A stretch of DNA of 53,951 bases from an uncultured Oscillospiraceae bacterium (GTDB taxonomy: Bacteria > Bacillota > Clostridia > Oscillospirales > Oscillospiraceae). Positions 1 to 7,249 of the stretch are shown piece by piece. Below the pieces are notes generated by a model. That model worked only from the letters and a program-made list of their open reading frames with translations. It searched no databases and was not told the DNA's origin. Positions within the stretch are counted from its first letter, which is position 1. The number at the start of each line of letters is the position of its first letter. The position numbers and the translations under genes were made by a program. Where the stretch lies: contig CALWVZ010000007.1 of the NCBI GenBank assembly GCA_944385125.1, positions 1 to 53,951 on the forward strand, given 5' to 3'.

Positions 1-118
1 ATCGCAGGCTTCCGGTTTCCGGGCCGCAGAGGGTCATCACCGCAGCCTTGCCGGCGGATTGAACCTTCACATGGCCCGGGAAACGGCTGGCATCAAAAAG
101 TTGCGTCATATTGGACAT
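1..118 (-). CDS. Partial unrecognised CDS, 5' end only
   Basis: A minus-strand reading frame opens with ATG at 118 and stays open to the edge of the window (39 codons). A GGAGG sequence lies just upstream of the ATG (plus-strand positions about 127-131), so the start is credible. The visible N-terminus begins MSNMTQLFDASRFPG. I do not recognise the family. It points away from the prophage late genes, which all read on the plus strand, so the join at about 120-170 is probably a rearrangement or assembly boundary. Only the N-terminal tenth or so of a normal protein is visible. Confidence 0.45.
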   Translation of the reverse strand, partial: MSNMTQLFDASRFPGHVKVQSAGKAAVMTLCGPETGSLR

Positions 119-161
119 GAACAGCGCCTCCGTTACTTGATCTGGCTTTGATTGTAGCGAA

Positions 162-497
162 ATGCAAAACAAGACTGAGAGAGATGCAGCAGCTATGGCA
201 ATTATGGGAGAATCTGCTCGAGATTTAAACCCAATAATATCTCAAGGCAGCGATATCCTTAAACGGTACGCCCAAGATGCCCAGGACACCAGCTATGTCC
301 TGAGCACCGAGCAGGTGGCAGCCCTGGCGGCAGTGGACGAGAAGTACCAGGAGCTGCAGCTGCGCCAGGAGGCTGTGAGAAAGCAGCTGGCATCGGAATT
401 TGCTCCCACCGCCGAGAAGGTATATGACAAATTTGGAGAGTTGGTTACTGAGGCAGGAGAAGCGCTTAAAGTCGGAGCTGCAATTTACTCAGAGCAA
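162..497 (+). pseudogene. Phage tail tape measure protein, internal fragment
   Basis: The frame encodes an alpha-helical segment (containing SARDLNPIISQG, VLSTEQVAAL and QLASEFAPTAEKV) typical of the interior of siphovirus tape measure proteins, which set tail length. Family members are usually many hundreds of residues; only about 110 are present. The ATG at 162 has no ribosome binding site, so it is not a real start: the 5' part is missing. The similarity ends near 497, where the sequence continues in another frame as a different tail protein; the tape-measure frame itself runs on as non-homologous sequence to a stop at 605. Both ends are therefore truncated. Confidence 0.7.
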
Positions 498-1542
498 AGA
501 CAGCTGGGGCCAGACTGTGACCGTGACCGGCAGTGGCCTCACCTACGAGGCTCAGCCAGGGAGCTTTACCTCCGGTACATGGTACTGGCGGGTGAGGACG
601 TATAATCAGGACGGTGTAGCGGGGAGCTGGAGTGAGGCTGCTGAATTTGTGGTAGTGGCTCCGCCCACCACCCCCACAGTGCTCATTCTCGACGCCTCGC
701 CTCGCCCGGAGATCCAATGGCAGACCAATGAGCAGGAGGGCTATCAGGTGCAGCTTGAGGGGATATACGACCAGATCCTCTTCGGCCCAGGAAAGACCTG
801 GAGATGTCCCCAGTACCTGGATGACGGTACATACACGGTGCGTGTGCGCTCACAAAATCGCTATGGCCTATGGAGCCCCTGGGGCACGGCTACTATTGCC
901 GTCAGCAATGAGCCCGGCTCGGAGATTGAGCTGAGTGTCCAATTTGGGCACATAGCAAAGCTGAGCTGGACAAGCCAGGGATATGATTTTTATCTGGTGT
1001 ACAGAGACGGGAAGCCTATAGCTCGCTTGACCGGAGAAGAGTATATAGATGAATACTCCGGAGGCCAGACCGAGTATTTCATCCGGGGCTGCTATGCGGA
1101 TAGCAGCAATTTCGGCAAATCCAATGACGTGAGCGGCACTGTATCTGCAGCTGTACCCATGATCAAGGTGGTACCTGATGGCGAATGGATAGAGCTGCCC
1201 TACAGCACGTCCATGTACTCAAGCATATCTACCACCAGACGGCGTGACGCCAGCAGAATGAGTCTCCAGGGCAGAGCATACCCGGTCACGGAACTGGGAG
1301 AATCCCTTGAGCGCAGCGTCAGCTTCAGCGCCGCATTTTTCCTTCAGGACGATCCTGGGCTGCAGGAGCTGCTGGGGCGCACGGTGTGCGTCAAAGCACC
1401 AGACCAGGATGTGCTTATGGCGACATTGGATGAGCTAAGATCTAATCGCAGCACTTTTTACATCAGCTACGACTTTGCTTTGAGTCAGCAGTATTTTGAG
1501 GAGGAGATTGACATTGACACGGGCAGTATCTTATCGCCTTGA
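490..1542 (+). pseudogene. Phage tail protein with fibronectin-III-like repeats, 5' truncated
   Basis: From about 490 the frame encodes two fibronectin-III-like segments: one with the pattern GTWYWRVRTYNQDG followed by a P-T-T-P linker, and a second with DGTYTVRVRSQNRYGLWS. A C-terminal tail/baseplate-like region follows. Such proteins sit at the phage tail tip. In the same frame upstream (from an ATG at 400) the sequence is an out-of-frame shadow of the tape measure fragment, so there is no true start; the gene has lost its beginning through the join near 490-500. It ends at 1542 and overlaps the next gene by about 29 bp, a normal phage arrangement. Confidence 0.65.
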
Positions 1543-2557
1543 CGTCATAAGGAATGGGGCCTGCCTTACTCAGCTTTACTGGGATGCAAGCTCCGGAGCG
1601 CCTACCATAGACTGCCGTAAAGACTCAGCTATCAAGCGGAGTATGTCGGGGACTTTCATTTGCAATGATGCCGTGAATCTCTTCTCGGACGAGCTGCGAC
1701 CTATGATGATTATAGACGGCATTGAGGAGGCCCTGGGCATTTACCGGCCCACTACGGTCCTTGACACCTATACGCCCTACGGCAAAGCGTGGCAGGTCGA
1801 GGCCTACGACCGCAGCTGGATACTCAGCGCAGTAAAGACTGAGAGCTTACTGCATCTGACAGCCGGGACAAATTATATAGAGGCTATCGAGCAGCTGCTT
1901 GCCTTTTGTGGGATTGCAAATGCAATTATAGTTGCCAGCGACTCGGAGCTTACATCCGACCGAGAGGACTGGCCAATAGGTACGTCCTATCTGGATATAG
2001 TCAATGCTCTGCTTCAGGAGATAAATTATAAAGACATTTGGTTTGACAGCCGAGGCTATGCCCATCTGGAGCCCTATGCGGCTCCCAGCGCAGCCAGCAT
2101 CCTGAGGCAGTACAGCACAAGGGATATGAGACGCCCCAGCATGGGACCTGAGCTCAGCGGCATGACAGATCTCTACAGCGCCCCCAATGTTTTTGTGGTC
2201 ACCTGCTCCAATCCGGACAATCCTGCAGGACTCCGGGCGGTGGCAGTCAATGACTCTCCTGTATCCAGCAAGTCCACACTGCGACGGGGCATGAGAATCA
2301 CACAGGTTAGCTCCGTCAATCAGACCAGCAGTCAGGAGGCCCTCCAGGGCTATGCCAATCGCCTCAGGGATGAGTCGCTGCTCAGCGACTATACTCTGGA
2401 TTTTGATATCCTGGCCGAGCCTGGGCACGGAGTGGGAGATATAATCGGCATAGACCACCCGGAGCTGGGCGGTATCTATGAGGAGCAGAGCTGGAGCCTT
2501 AGTCTGGCCGCAGGCGAGATGATGCACATCAGTGCATCCAGGACTGTGGTAATTTGA
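1514..2557 (+). CDS. Phage baseplate hub / tail-associated protein
   Basis: The product of about 347 residues resembles hub proteins that follow the distal tail genes of siphophages of Firmicutes: an N-terminal beta-rich part (YRPTTVLDTYTPYG), a middle part (LTAGTNYIEAIEQLLAFCGI), and a C-terminal part that lists bases of the tail spike. The likely start is the TTG at 1514, because AGGAGG at 1499-1504 is then nine bases upstream; the earlier TTG at 1496 would overlap that site and the one at 1508 is too close. It overlaps the end of the preceding tail gene. Function is inferred from order and general similarity, not from a catalytic motif. Confidence 0.6.
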   Translation: MTRAVSYRLDVIRNGACLTQLYWDASSGAPTIDCRKDSAIKRSMSGTFICNDAVNLFSDELRPMMIIDGIEEALGIYRPTTVLDTYTPYGKAWQVEAYDRSWILSAVKTESLLHLTAGTNYIEAIEQLLAFCGIANAIIVASDSELTSDREDWPIGTSYLDIVNALLQEINYKDIWFDSRGYAHLEPYAAPSAASILRQYSTRDMRRPSMGPELSGMTDLYSAPNVFVVTCSNPDNPAGLRAVAVNDSPVSSKSTLRRGMRITQVSSVNQTSSQEALQGYANRLRDESLLSDYTLDFDILAEPGHGVGDIIGIDHPELGGIYEEQSWSLSLAAGEMMHISASRTVVI

Positions 2558-2566
2558 GGAGGCGCT

Positions 2567-2926
2567 ATGAATCAATTCATATTACATCAGGAGCAGACTA
2601 AAGAGTCCCCATTGCTGCTTGGTACGGTAGTGGCCTATGACACGACCAAGGGTGTGCGTATACAGCTGGACGGCGAGGAGACTGCTGGCGTCAAATACTA
2701 CAAATCCCGCAAAGGATTGATCACTGCTGTCGGAGATCGTGTCGTCCTGGCCCCCATCAGCGGCTCTTATGTGGTGCTTGGCACTGTAGGACTCCCCGCC
2801 AGGAAGTACAATATGAATCAATGCCCGACCGGGAGTAATGCCACGGCGGCAAATTGTGCCGCCTGGATAAACACCTTGATAGAGGCGCTTACGGCACAGG
2901 GGCTTATGTCTAAAAACGGGTGGTGA
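2567..2926 (+). CDS. Small phage baseplate protein (OB-fold-like)
   Basis: A 119-residue protein preceded by GAGGAGG at 2556-2562. The N-terminal 75 residues have an alternating beta pattern with LLGTVVAYDTTKGVRIQLDG and VGDRVVLAPISGSYVVLG, the look of the OB-fold found in baseplate and spike-base proteins of tailed phages. The C-terminal part is helical and includes a Cys-containing stretch. It lies nine bases after the hub gene, in the position where small baseplate proteins occur. No enzymatic motif is visible, and the exact family is uncertain. Confidence 0.5.
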   Translation: MNQFILHQEQTKESPLLLGTVVAYDTTKGVRIQLDGEETAGVKYYKSRKGLITAVGDRVVLAPISGSYVVLGTVGLPARKYNMNQCPTGSNATAANCAAWINTLIEALTAQGLMSKNGW

Positions 2927-2930
2927 TTAC

Positions 2931-3878
2931 ATGATAATTAAATTTGCACTTGACCATCAAAAAATAGAGCGGCTGGACACTGAATTTGTGGTAGCGGACT
3001 CCCAGAATTATTTATATGCCGAATTCCAGCTGCTTTCAGACGATTGGCAGCCACCAATTACCGCCCTCTTTGATAGCTATGCGGTGATTCTGGACAGCAG
3101 CAACAGCTGCTTAGTGCCCTGGGAAGTGCTGAAAAAGACCACATTTAAGGTAAGCGCATTCTGCGGAGACTTACACACGGCTGCCGCCGCTGTGATCTTT
3201 GTCAATCCCAGCGGCTACGTCTCCGGGGAGACTCCAGAGCCACCAAGTCCGGATGTGTACACACAAATTCTTGACATTGCTTCATCGGCAAAAAACATCG
3301 CCGAAAGTGTGCGGGCCGATGCGGATGCCGGGGCATTCGATGGAGAGCCTGGCCCCAAGGGCGATATGGGTGACACCGGTCCCCAGGGACTCAAGGGCGA
3401 CACCGGGGAATCCGGAGCCACATATACTCCGAGTGTAGATGAGGACGGATTACTAAGCTGGGCAAATGACAAGGGCCTGGAGAATCCAGAGCCGGTCAAC
3501 ATCCGTGGTCCCCAGGGCCCCAAGGGCGATGCTGGCGACACGGGTCCTCAAGGCCCTAAGGGCGATACTGGCGATACAGGCCCCCAAGGCCCGGCCGGAG
3601 AAATAGCGGTACTGAGCTTTGCTGATGTCATAGTGCCTGCCACATCATGGGAGAACGATGACACCTATAGCGAATACCCTTATCGTGCCTCGATCCTGCT
3701 GGACAATGTTACAGCAGAGCATTTTGCAACTGTTGTTTTTTCAGTAGCCGATGCCATTGCTGGGCAATATGCTCCAGTGGCAGAGACATACGATGGAGGG
3801 ATATACATCTACTCCAATGAGCCAATTGAAGCTAGTGTGACAATCCCGACAATTGTGGCGATCCCCTGTGGATCATAG
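2931..3878 (+). CDS. Phage tail protein with collagen-like repeats
   Basis: A 315-residue protein with three parts. Residues 1-100 form a globular N-terminal domain common to phage baseplate proteins (LYAEFQLLSDDWQPPITALF). Residues about 137-163 and 190-225 are Gly-X-Y repeats such as GPKGDMGDTGPQG, expected to trimerise as a collagen-like rod, separated by a short globular insert (ATYTPSVDEDG). Residues about 226-315 are a C-terminal beta-rich domain, probably the receptor-facing tip. Start ATG 2931 follows the preceding gene by four bases. The likely role is a side fibre or baseplate attachment protein that binds the host surface. The repeat DNA is a probable recombination site. Confidence 0.7.
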   Translation: MIIKFALDHQKIERLDTEFVVADSQNYLYAEFQLLSDDWQPPITALFDSYAVILDSSNSCLVPWEVLKKTTFKVSAFCGDLHTAAAAVIFVNPSGYVSGETPEPPSPDVYTQILDIASSAKNIAESVRADADAGAFDGEPGPKGDMGDTGPQGLKGDTGESGATYTPSVDEDGLLSWANDKGLENPEPVNIRGPQGPKGDAGDTGPQGPKGDTGDTGPQGPAGEIAVLSFADVIVPATSWENDDTYSEYPYRASILLDNVTAEHFATVVFSVADAIAGQYAPVAETYDGGIYIYSNEPIEASVTIPTIVAIPCGS

Positions 3879-3886
3879 GAGGGTAT

Positions 3887-4168
3887 ATGGAGGGTCGGAC
3901 AAACGCAAAAAAAGGTCTCCACACAATAAATATTGTCCTGCAACCAAACTGGACCGGGGGCTCTGACCAATATAGACAGGATATTTATATCCCAGGCATA
4001 CGAGTGGATGCTGCCGCAATTATAGATTTTGATGTATCGGCTCCAGAGGTGAAATCTGCGATAGCAAATATTGAGCGCATAGTGTGCCAGCCGGGAATTA
4101 TTACTGCTTACTCGACCACACAGATTGATGTACCTATACCGATAACCATAAGGGGGGATTGGCAATGA
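3887..4168 (+). CDS. Small phage tail-associated protein, unknown
   Basis: A 93-residue protein, with GGAGGG around the start region and an upstream gene eight bases away. The sequence is beta-rich (INIVLQPNWTGGSDQYRQDI; VCQPGIITAYSTTQIDVPIP) with no signal peptide or membrane segment. Proteins of this size and position, between a collagen-like tail protein and the lysis genes, are common in Clostridia phages, but I cannot assign a function. Its TGA at 4166-4168 overlaps the ATG of the next gene (ATGA), implying translational coupling. Confidence 0.55.
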   Translation: MEGRTNAKKGLHTINIVLQPNWTGGSDQYRQDIYIPGIRVDAAAIIDFDVSAPEVKSAIANIERIVCQPGIITAYSTTQIDVPIPITIRGDWQ

Positions 4169-5139
4169 TGCATAAGCAGGGTGAATCTTGGGCTTCGGTG
4201 AATGTCATCTGCCCTTTCTACCGTGGAGACAGTGACAAAGACAAGACCATATGCTGCGAAGGCATTTTTGATGGGACCGACACCATTGCTCGATTTGCCA
4301 AAATAAGCAGCAGGAATGAGCATATGCATAAATACTGCATGTCCTATGCCTTTAAGGACTGTAAAGTTCACAAATCCATATATCTGGCCAGGTATGCTAA
4401 TAATGCGGAGGAAAAAATGAGTAAGATAGAGACAGCAATATCCCAGATGGAGGCCTGGGCAGCAGATGACAGCCACGGCTACGACCAGCAGTACCGCTGG
4501 GGAGAATATGGGGACTTCGATTGCTCATCGGCAGTGATCCAGGCCTGGGAGCTTGCCGGGGTGCCGGTAAAATTTTCCGGCGCAACCTATACCGGCAACA
4601 TGCGGGGAGTATTCCTCCGCTGTGGTTTTGAGGATGTGACAAGCCGGATTGACCTGGCCAGCGGCTCCGGGCTGCAGCGGGGCGACGTGATGCTGAACCA
4701 TCAGCATCATACCGCCATGTACTGCGGAAACGGCCAGGAAGTAGAGGCCAGCATAAACGAAAACGGCGGCACCACCGGCGGGCAGCCGGGAGATCAGACT
4801 GGCAGGGAGTTCTTGATACGCCCATACCGAAACTATCCCTGGGACTGTGTGCTGAGATATACCGGCGCAAACTCTGGCAGCACGGAGGACAAGCCCACAA
4901 GACCGGGACCTACATACGAGTATTCCGTCCGCCTGGGCTTGCTCAAAGAGGGCATGGAGGACGCCCAGGTGAAGACTGTGCAGGTGCTTCTTGCGGCCAA
5001 GGGTTACGAGCCCGGCCAGGCCGACGGCATTATGGGCGAGGCCACTGTGGGCGCTGTGCGGGCCTTCCAAGAGAATTCAGGGCTGCTGGCCGACGGCGAA
5101 GTTGGTGGAGACACCTGGGCCGCTCTTCTGAAAAAATAA
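4165..5139 (+). CDS. Endolysin (NlpC/P60-like plus peptidoglycan-binding domain) with Cys-rich N-terminal extension
   Basis: Residues 1-84 are a Cys-rich module (CPFYRG, ICCEG, then three more Cys), which resembles a small zinc-ribbon-like phage protein usually encoded separately. Residues 85-235 are a cysteine peptidase/amidase of NlpC/P60-like type, with DFDCSSAV holding the catalytic Cys and QHHTAMYCG a candidate His. Residues 255-324 form a PG_binding_1 domain (DAQVKTVQVLLAAKGY, ADGIMGEATVGAVRAFQ). ATG 4165 follows a G-rich site at 4151-4156 and overlaps the upstream stop. A second GGAGG at about 4407-4411 precedes an in-frame ATG at 4417, exactly where the lysin domain begins, so a 240-residue free endolysin is probably also made. 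The holin gene follows 15 bases later. Confidence 0.85.
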   Translation: MMHKQGESWASVNVICPFYRGDSDKDKTICCEGIFDGTDTIARFAKISSRNEHMHKYCMSYAFKDCKVHKSIYLARYANNAEEKMSKIETAISQMEAWAADDSHGYDQQYRWGEYGDFDCSSAVIQAWELAGVPVKFSGATYTGNMRGVFLRCGFEDVTSRIDLASGSGLQRGDVMLNHQHHTAMYCGNGQEVEASINENGGTTGGQPGDQTGREFLIRPYRNYPWDCVLRYTGANSGSTEDKPTRPGPTYEYSVRLGLLKEGMEDAQVKTVQVLLAAKGYEPGQADGIMGEATVGAVRAFQENSGLLADGEVGGDTWAALLKK

Positions 5140-5154
5140 AAAAGGAGCATACAA

Positions 5155-5586
5155 ATGAAAGAGATGATACTCACCATTATCGGATGCGTCGGCTCCGCTA
5201 TAGCCGGCTTTTTCGGCGGCTGGAGCTCTGGACTCACGACGCTGCTCATATTTATGGCTCTGGACTATATCACCGGCCTGGTGGTAGCCGGGGTCTTCCA
5301 TGCGTCCCCCAAGTCTGAAACCGGCACACTAGAGAGCCGCGCTGGCTGGAAAGGCTTGGTACGTAAAGGCATGACTCTGCTGATCGTCTTGATTGGCTGT
5401 CGACTGGATATGCTGCTAGGTCTTAATTATATAAGGGATGCATTGGTCATTGCATTCATTTTGAACGAGGTCATTAGCATAACTGAAAACGCCGGCCTTA
5501 TGGGTGTGCCTATGGTCAAACCACTGAAGGATGCTATTGAATTGCTTAAAGATAAAACAGACGACACGACAGCAGACGGCAAATAA
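5155..5586 (+). CDS. Phage holin (Holin_4_1 / toxin-secretion lysis holin type)
   Basis: A 143-residue membrane protein with AAAAAGGAGC just upstream of ATG 5155. It has an N-terminal glycine-rich helix (IIGCVGSAIAGFFGG), a second helix around LLIFMALDYITGLVVAGV with the DYITG motif characteristic of this holin family, a loop with GWKGLVRKG, and a third/fourth hydrophobic stretch (LLIVLIGCRLDMLLGL, ALVIAFILNEVISITENAG). The polar C-terminus is typical. It would form the membrane lesion that releases or activates the endolysin encoded directly upstream. A terminator follows at 5608-5649, closing the phage late operon. Confidence 0.92.
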   Translation: MKEMILTIIGCVGSAIAGFFGGWSSGLTTLLIFMALDYITGLVVAGVFHASPKSETGTLESRAGWKGLVRKGMTLLIVLIGCRLDMLLGLNYIRDALVIAFILNEVISITENAGLMGVPMVKPLKDAIELLKDKTDDTTADGK

Positions 5587-5607
5587 ATAATAAATATAGT
5601 AATAATA

Positions 5608-5649
5608 AACAGCTCCTCTTTCCTCATACAGGGATTGAGAGGGGCTGTT
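5608..5649 (+). terminator. Terminator of the phage late operon
   Basis: AACAGCTCCTCT pairs with AGAGGGGCTGTT (one G-T pair) around a 17-base loop and is followed by TTTTCT. It lies 22 bases after the holin stop codon. Confidence 0.8.
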
Positions 5650-5680
5650 TTCTCATATTACATTATAAAACAAAGGCCAC

Positions 5681-5709
5681 TTGAAATTGATATTCTCATT
5701 GTGTAGTAT
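5681..5709 (+). promoter_or_regulatory. Sigma-A-like promoter of the prophage cargo gene
   Basis: TTGAAA at 5681-5686, a 17-base spacer, then TAGTAT at 5704-5709. It sits between the late-operon terminator and the AT-rich gene at 5756, which would let that gene be expressed in the lysogen. Confidence 0.6.
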
Positions 5710-5755
5710 TATTTTATATTTATGAATCTTAAAATACCAAAGAGAGGTAGATAAT

Positions 5756-6586
5756 ATGGCGAAGAATAAAATAGCTGTCAATGAAACAAATAATACAAGA
5801 GGTACATGTACAACGACAGAAAATCAGGTTGTAAAAAATAAGGTACACTTTGATATTTCTCCCATCATTGCGATATTGAGTTTTATTTTAGCTGTATGTT
5901 CTTTCTTGATTGCAACATTCCCGCAGATAAATCCATTTAACAACAATATTGTTGCAAAGGCCGAAGCCGGAGATCTGAAATCTCAAATAATGCTGGCGGA
6001 ACATTACTATGAAATAGTAGATATTTCAGAGAGTATTTATTGGTATAAAATAGCTTCTGCCCAGGAGAGTTATTATCAGGCAGCGGCTCTTAATAATCTT
6101 GCTGTTATCTATGCAAACTCGGACCCAATTATTGAATGGGACAGCTATGTATATATTAAGGCCTATAAAATTTTCCTTAAGGCGGGAGATCTTGGGGAAA
6201 CTGCTGCGTTAAGAAATGCATATATTTTGCTGCACGCAGTACCCGAAGATGTATTTTGTTCAAATGGAATAAATCCAAGCATGGAAAAGAGCCGGCTGCG
6301 CACTTTGCTAACTACATACAATGAATGGTCAGAAGAATTAGAAGGAATTGATTATAACTTGAAATATGTTGCAAATGTCCAGAGCCTCACAGAGTTCTCA
6401 AATACGTATGACAAGAATTTTTATAAAGCAAGTCCAGCATATACTCAGAAAGTTGTAATTAAAAAGAATGATGATGGAATGGATATTCCAGTAATTGAGA
6501 CATACACAACATATAATGTTTTTGAAATACTAGGTGAAAGCGAGTTGCCGGAGTACAAATATATACATATTTCAGAAAGTTATTAA
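5756..6586 (+). CDS. AT-rich membrane-anchored Sel1/TPR-like protein, prophage cargo (moron) candidate
   Basis: A 276-residue protein of no family I can name. Residues 1-33 are polar and cytosolic, residues 34-57 are one membrane helix (ISPIIAILSFILAVCSFLIA). Residues 65-165 contain helical repeats resembling Sel1/TPR units (AEAGDLKSQIMLAEHYY; SIYWYKIASA; AALNNLAVIYANSD; LKAGDLGETAALRNAYILL), and the C-terminal 100 residues are soluble. ATG 5756 follows AGAGGTAG. It is much richer in A+T than any neighbour, is flanked by its own promoter and by terminators, and lies between the holin and the attachment end of the prophage, the normal place for lysogenic-conversion genes. Superinfection exclusion or another membrane-level effect is possible but is only an inference from position. 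Confidence 0.75.
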   Translation: MAKNKIAVNETNNTRGTCTTTENQVVKNKVHFDISPIIAILSFILAVCSFLIATFPQINPFNNNIVAKAEAGDLKSQIMLAEHYYEIVDISESIYWYKIASAQESYYQAAALNNLAVIYANSDPIIEWDSYVYIKAYKIFLKAGDLGETAALRNAYILLHAVPEDVFCSNGINPSMEKSRLRTLLTTYNEWSEELEGIDYNLKYVANVQSLTEFSNTYDKNFYKASPAYTQKVVIKKNDDGMDIPVIETYTTYNVFEILGESELPEYKYIHISESY

Positions 6587-6646
6587 CACACATACAAATG
6601 TGCTTATATACATAGCAGTACAACTATATATTTGCCGTTAGCTTAG

Positions 6647-6698
6647 TACCCCCAAAAATACCCCCAGAGGGTCAGAAATACCCCCAATTTTACCCCCA
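6647..6698 (+). repeat. Four direct TACCCCCA repeats next to the prophage end
   Basis: Identical 8-bp units start at 6647, 6659, 6679 and 6691, giving spacings of 12, 20 and 12 bp. They lie about 85-135 bp from the tRNA-Lys 3' end. Paired short direct repeats beside an attachment core are what arm-type integrase sites look like. The complementary strand also reads as an open frame with Gly-Gly/Gly-Val repeats ending at a stop, which could be an integrase gene's C-terminal tail, so the repeats may be coding in origin. Confidence 0.6.
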
Positions 6699-6743
6699 AA
6701 ATCTGAAATTTGCTGGGCAAATATGGAGGCATCTGAATAAACG

Positions 6744-6778
6744 AAAAAGCCTGTAATCACTGAGATTACAGGCTTTTT
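6744..6778. terminator. Bidirectional terminator between prophage and tRNA operon
   Basis: AAAAAGCCTGTAATC pairs perfectly with GATTACAGGCTTTTT around a 5-base loop; the A and T tracts allow termination in both directions. On the minus strand it closes the five-tRNA operon, on the plus strand it closes the cargo gene. Confidence 0.9.
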
Positions 6779-6782
6779 TTGC

Positions 6783-6858
6783 TGGTGCTCCAGCGGGGAT
6801 TCGAACCCCGGACACCCTGCTTAAAAGGCAGGTGCTCTGCCTACTGAGCTACTGGGGC
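6783..6858 (-). tRNA. tRNA-Lys (anticodon UUU), probable prophage attachment site
   Basis: The minus strand folds as a cloverleaf with anticodon loop CTTTTAA (anticodon UUU), T-loop TTCGAAT and an encoded CCA end at 6785-6783. The acceptor stem is GCCCCAG against CTGGAGC, which leaves a C3-A70 mismatch; every other pair is canonical. It is last in the tRNA operon, and its 3' end faces the prophage. The mismatch lies in the 3' half, the part that an integrating phage would replace. Confidence 0.95.
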
Positions 6859-6926
6859 AGATATATAAAAGCTTCCGCCGCCTCTGCTGCACAGGAAGGA
6901 GAGGGAGCCGGGAGAGCCTTTTTATA

Positions 6927-7000
6927 TGGCTGGGATGGCGGGACTCGAACCCACTATATCGGAGTCAAAGTCCGGTGTGTTACCATTACACTACATCCCA
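6927..7000 (-). tRNA. tRNA-Gln (anticodon UUG)
   Basis: Cloverleaf on the minus strand with acceptor TGGGATG/CATCCCA, anticodon loop CTTTGAC giving UUG, discriminator G and encoded CCA (6929-6927). All acceptor pairs match. Fourth in the operon. Confidence 0.96.
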
Positions 7001-7048
7001 GTATTATAAACCGAGACCGGCACAGCCGGCCTCTGATTATATTTTATA

Positions 7049-7125
7049 TGGGGTGGGATATGGGGCTCGAACCCACGACACCCGGAACCACAATCCGGTG
7101 CTCTACCAACTGAGCTAATCCCACC
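7049..7125 (-). tRNA. tRNA-His (anticodon GUG)
   Basis: Minus-strand cloverleaf with acceptor GTGGGAT/ATCCCAC and anticodon loop TTGTGGT (GUG). The genomic base before the acceptor is G (position 7125) and the discriminator is C, the G-1:C73 pair diagnostic of tRNA-His. CCA is encoded. Confidence 0.97.
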
Positions 7126-7138
7126 ATATTTTGAAATT

Positions 7139-7215
7139 TGGCACGCCAAGAGGGATTCGAACCCCCGACCTACTGCTTAGAAGGCAGTTGCTCTATCCTG
7201 CTGAGCTATTGGCGC
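7139..7215 (-). tRNA. tRNA-Arg (anticodon UCU)
   Basis: Minus-strand cloverleaf with acceptor GCGCCAA/TTGGCGT (G1-U72 wobble), anticodon loop CTTCTAA giving UCU, discriminator G and encoded CCA. It reads AGA/AGG codons, which are used often in neighbouring genes. Confidence 0.96.
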
Positions 7216-7249
7216 ATATCTGCTGTAGGCGCACCCGCAGCTTCACAGG

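Larger units (their letters stand above)
162..6782 (+). mobile_element. Prophage late region, right end, left part rearranged
   Basis: A run of plus-strand phage genes in the usual siphovirus late order (tape measure, tail, baseplate, tail fibre, endolysin, holin) followed by an AT-rich cargo gene ends against the 3' end of tRNA-Lys. No integrase, repressor, capsid or packaging gene is inside the window, so this is only the tail/lysis end or a decayed remnant. The first two phage reading frames are broken, which favours a defective element or a chimeric assembly at the left edge. Confidence 0.85.

Noticed and set aside
3340-3600. Possible CRISPR or tandem DNA repeat array
   Set aside because: The repeats are triplet-phased Gly-X-Y codons in a coding frame, without regular spacers.
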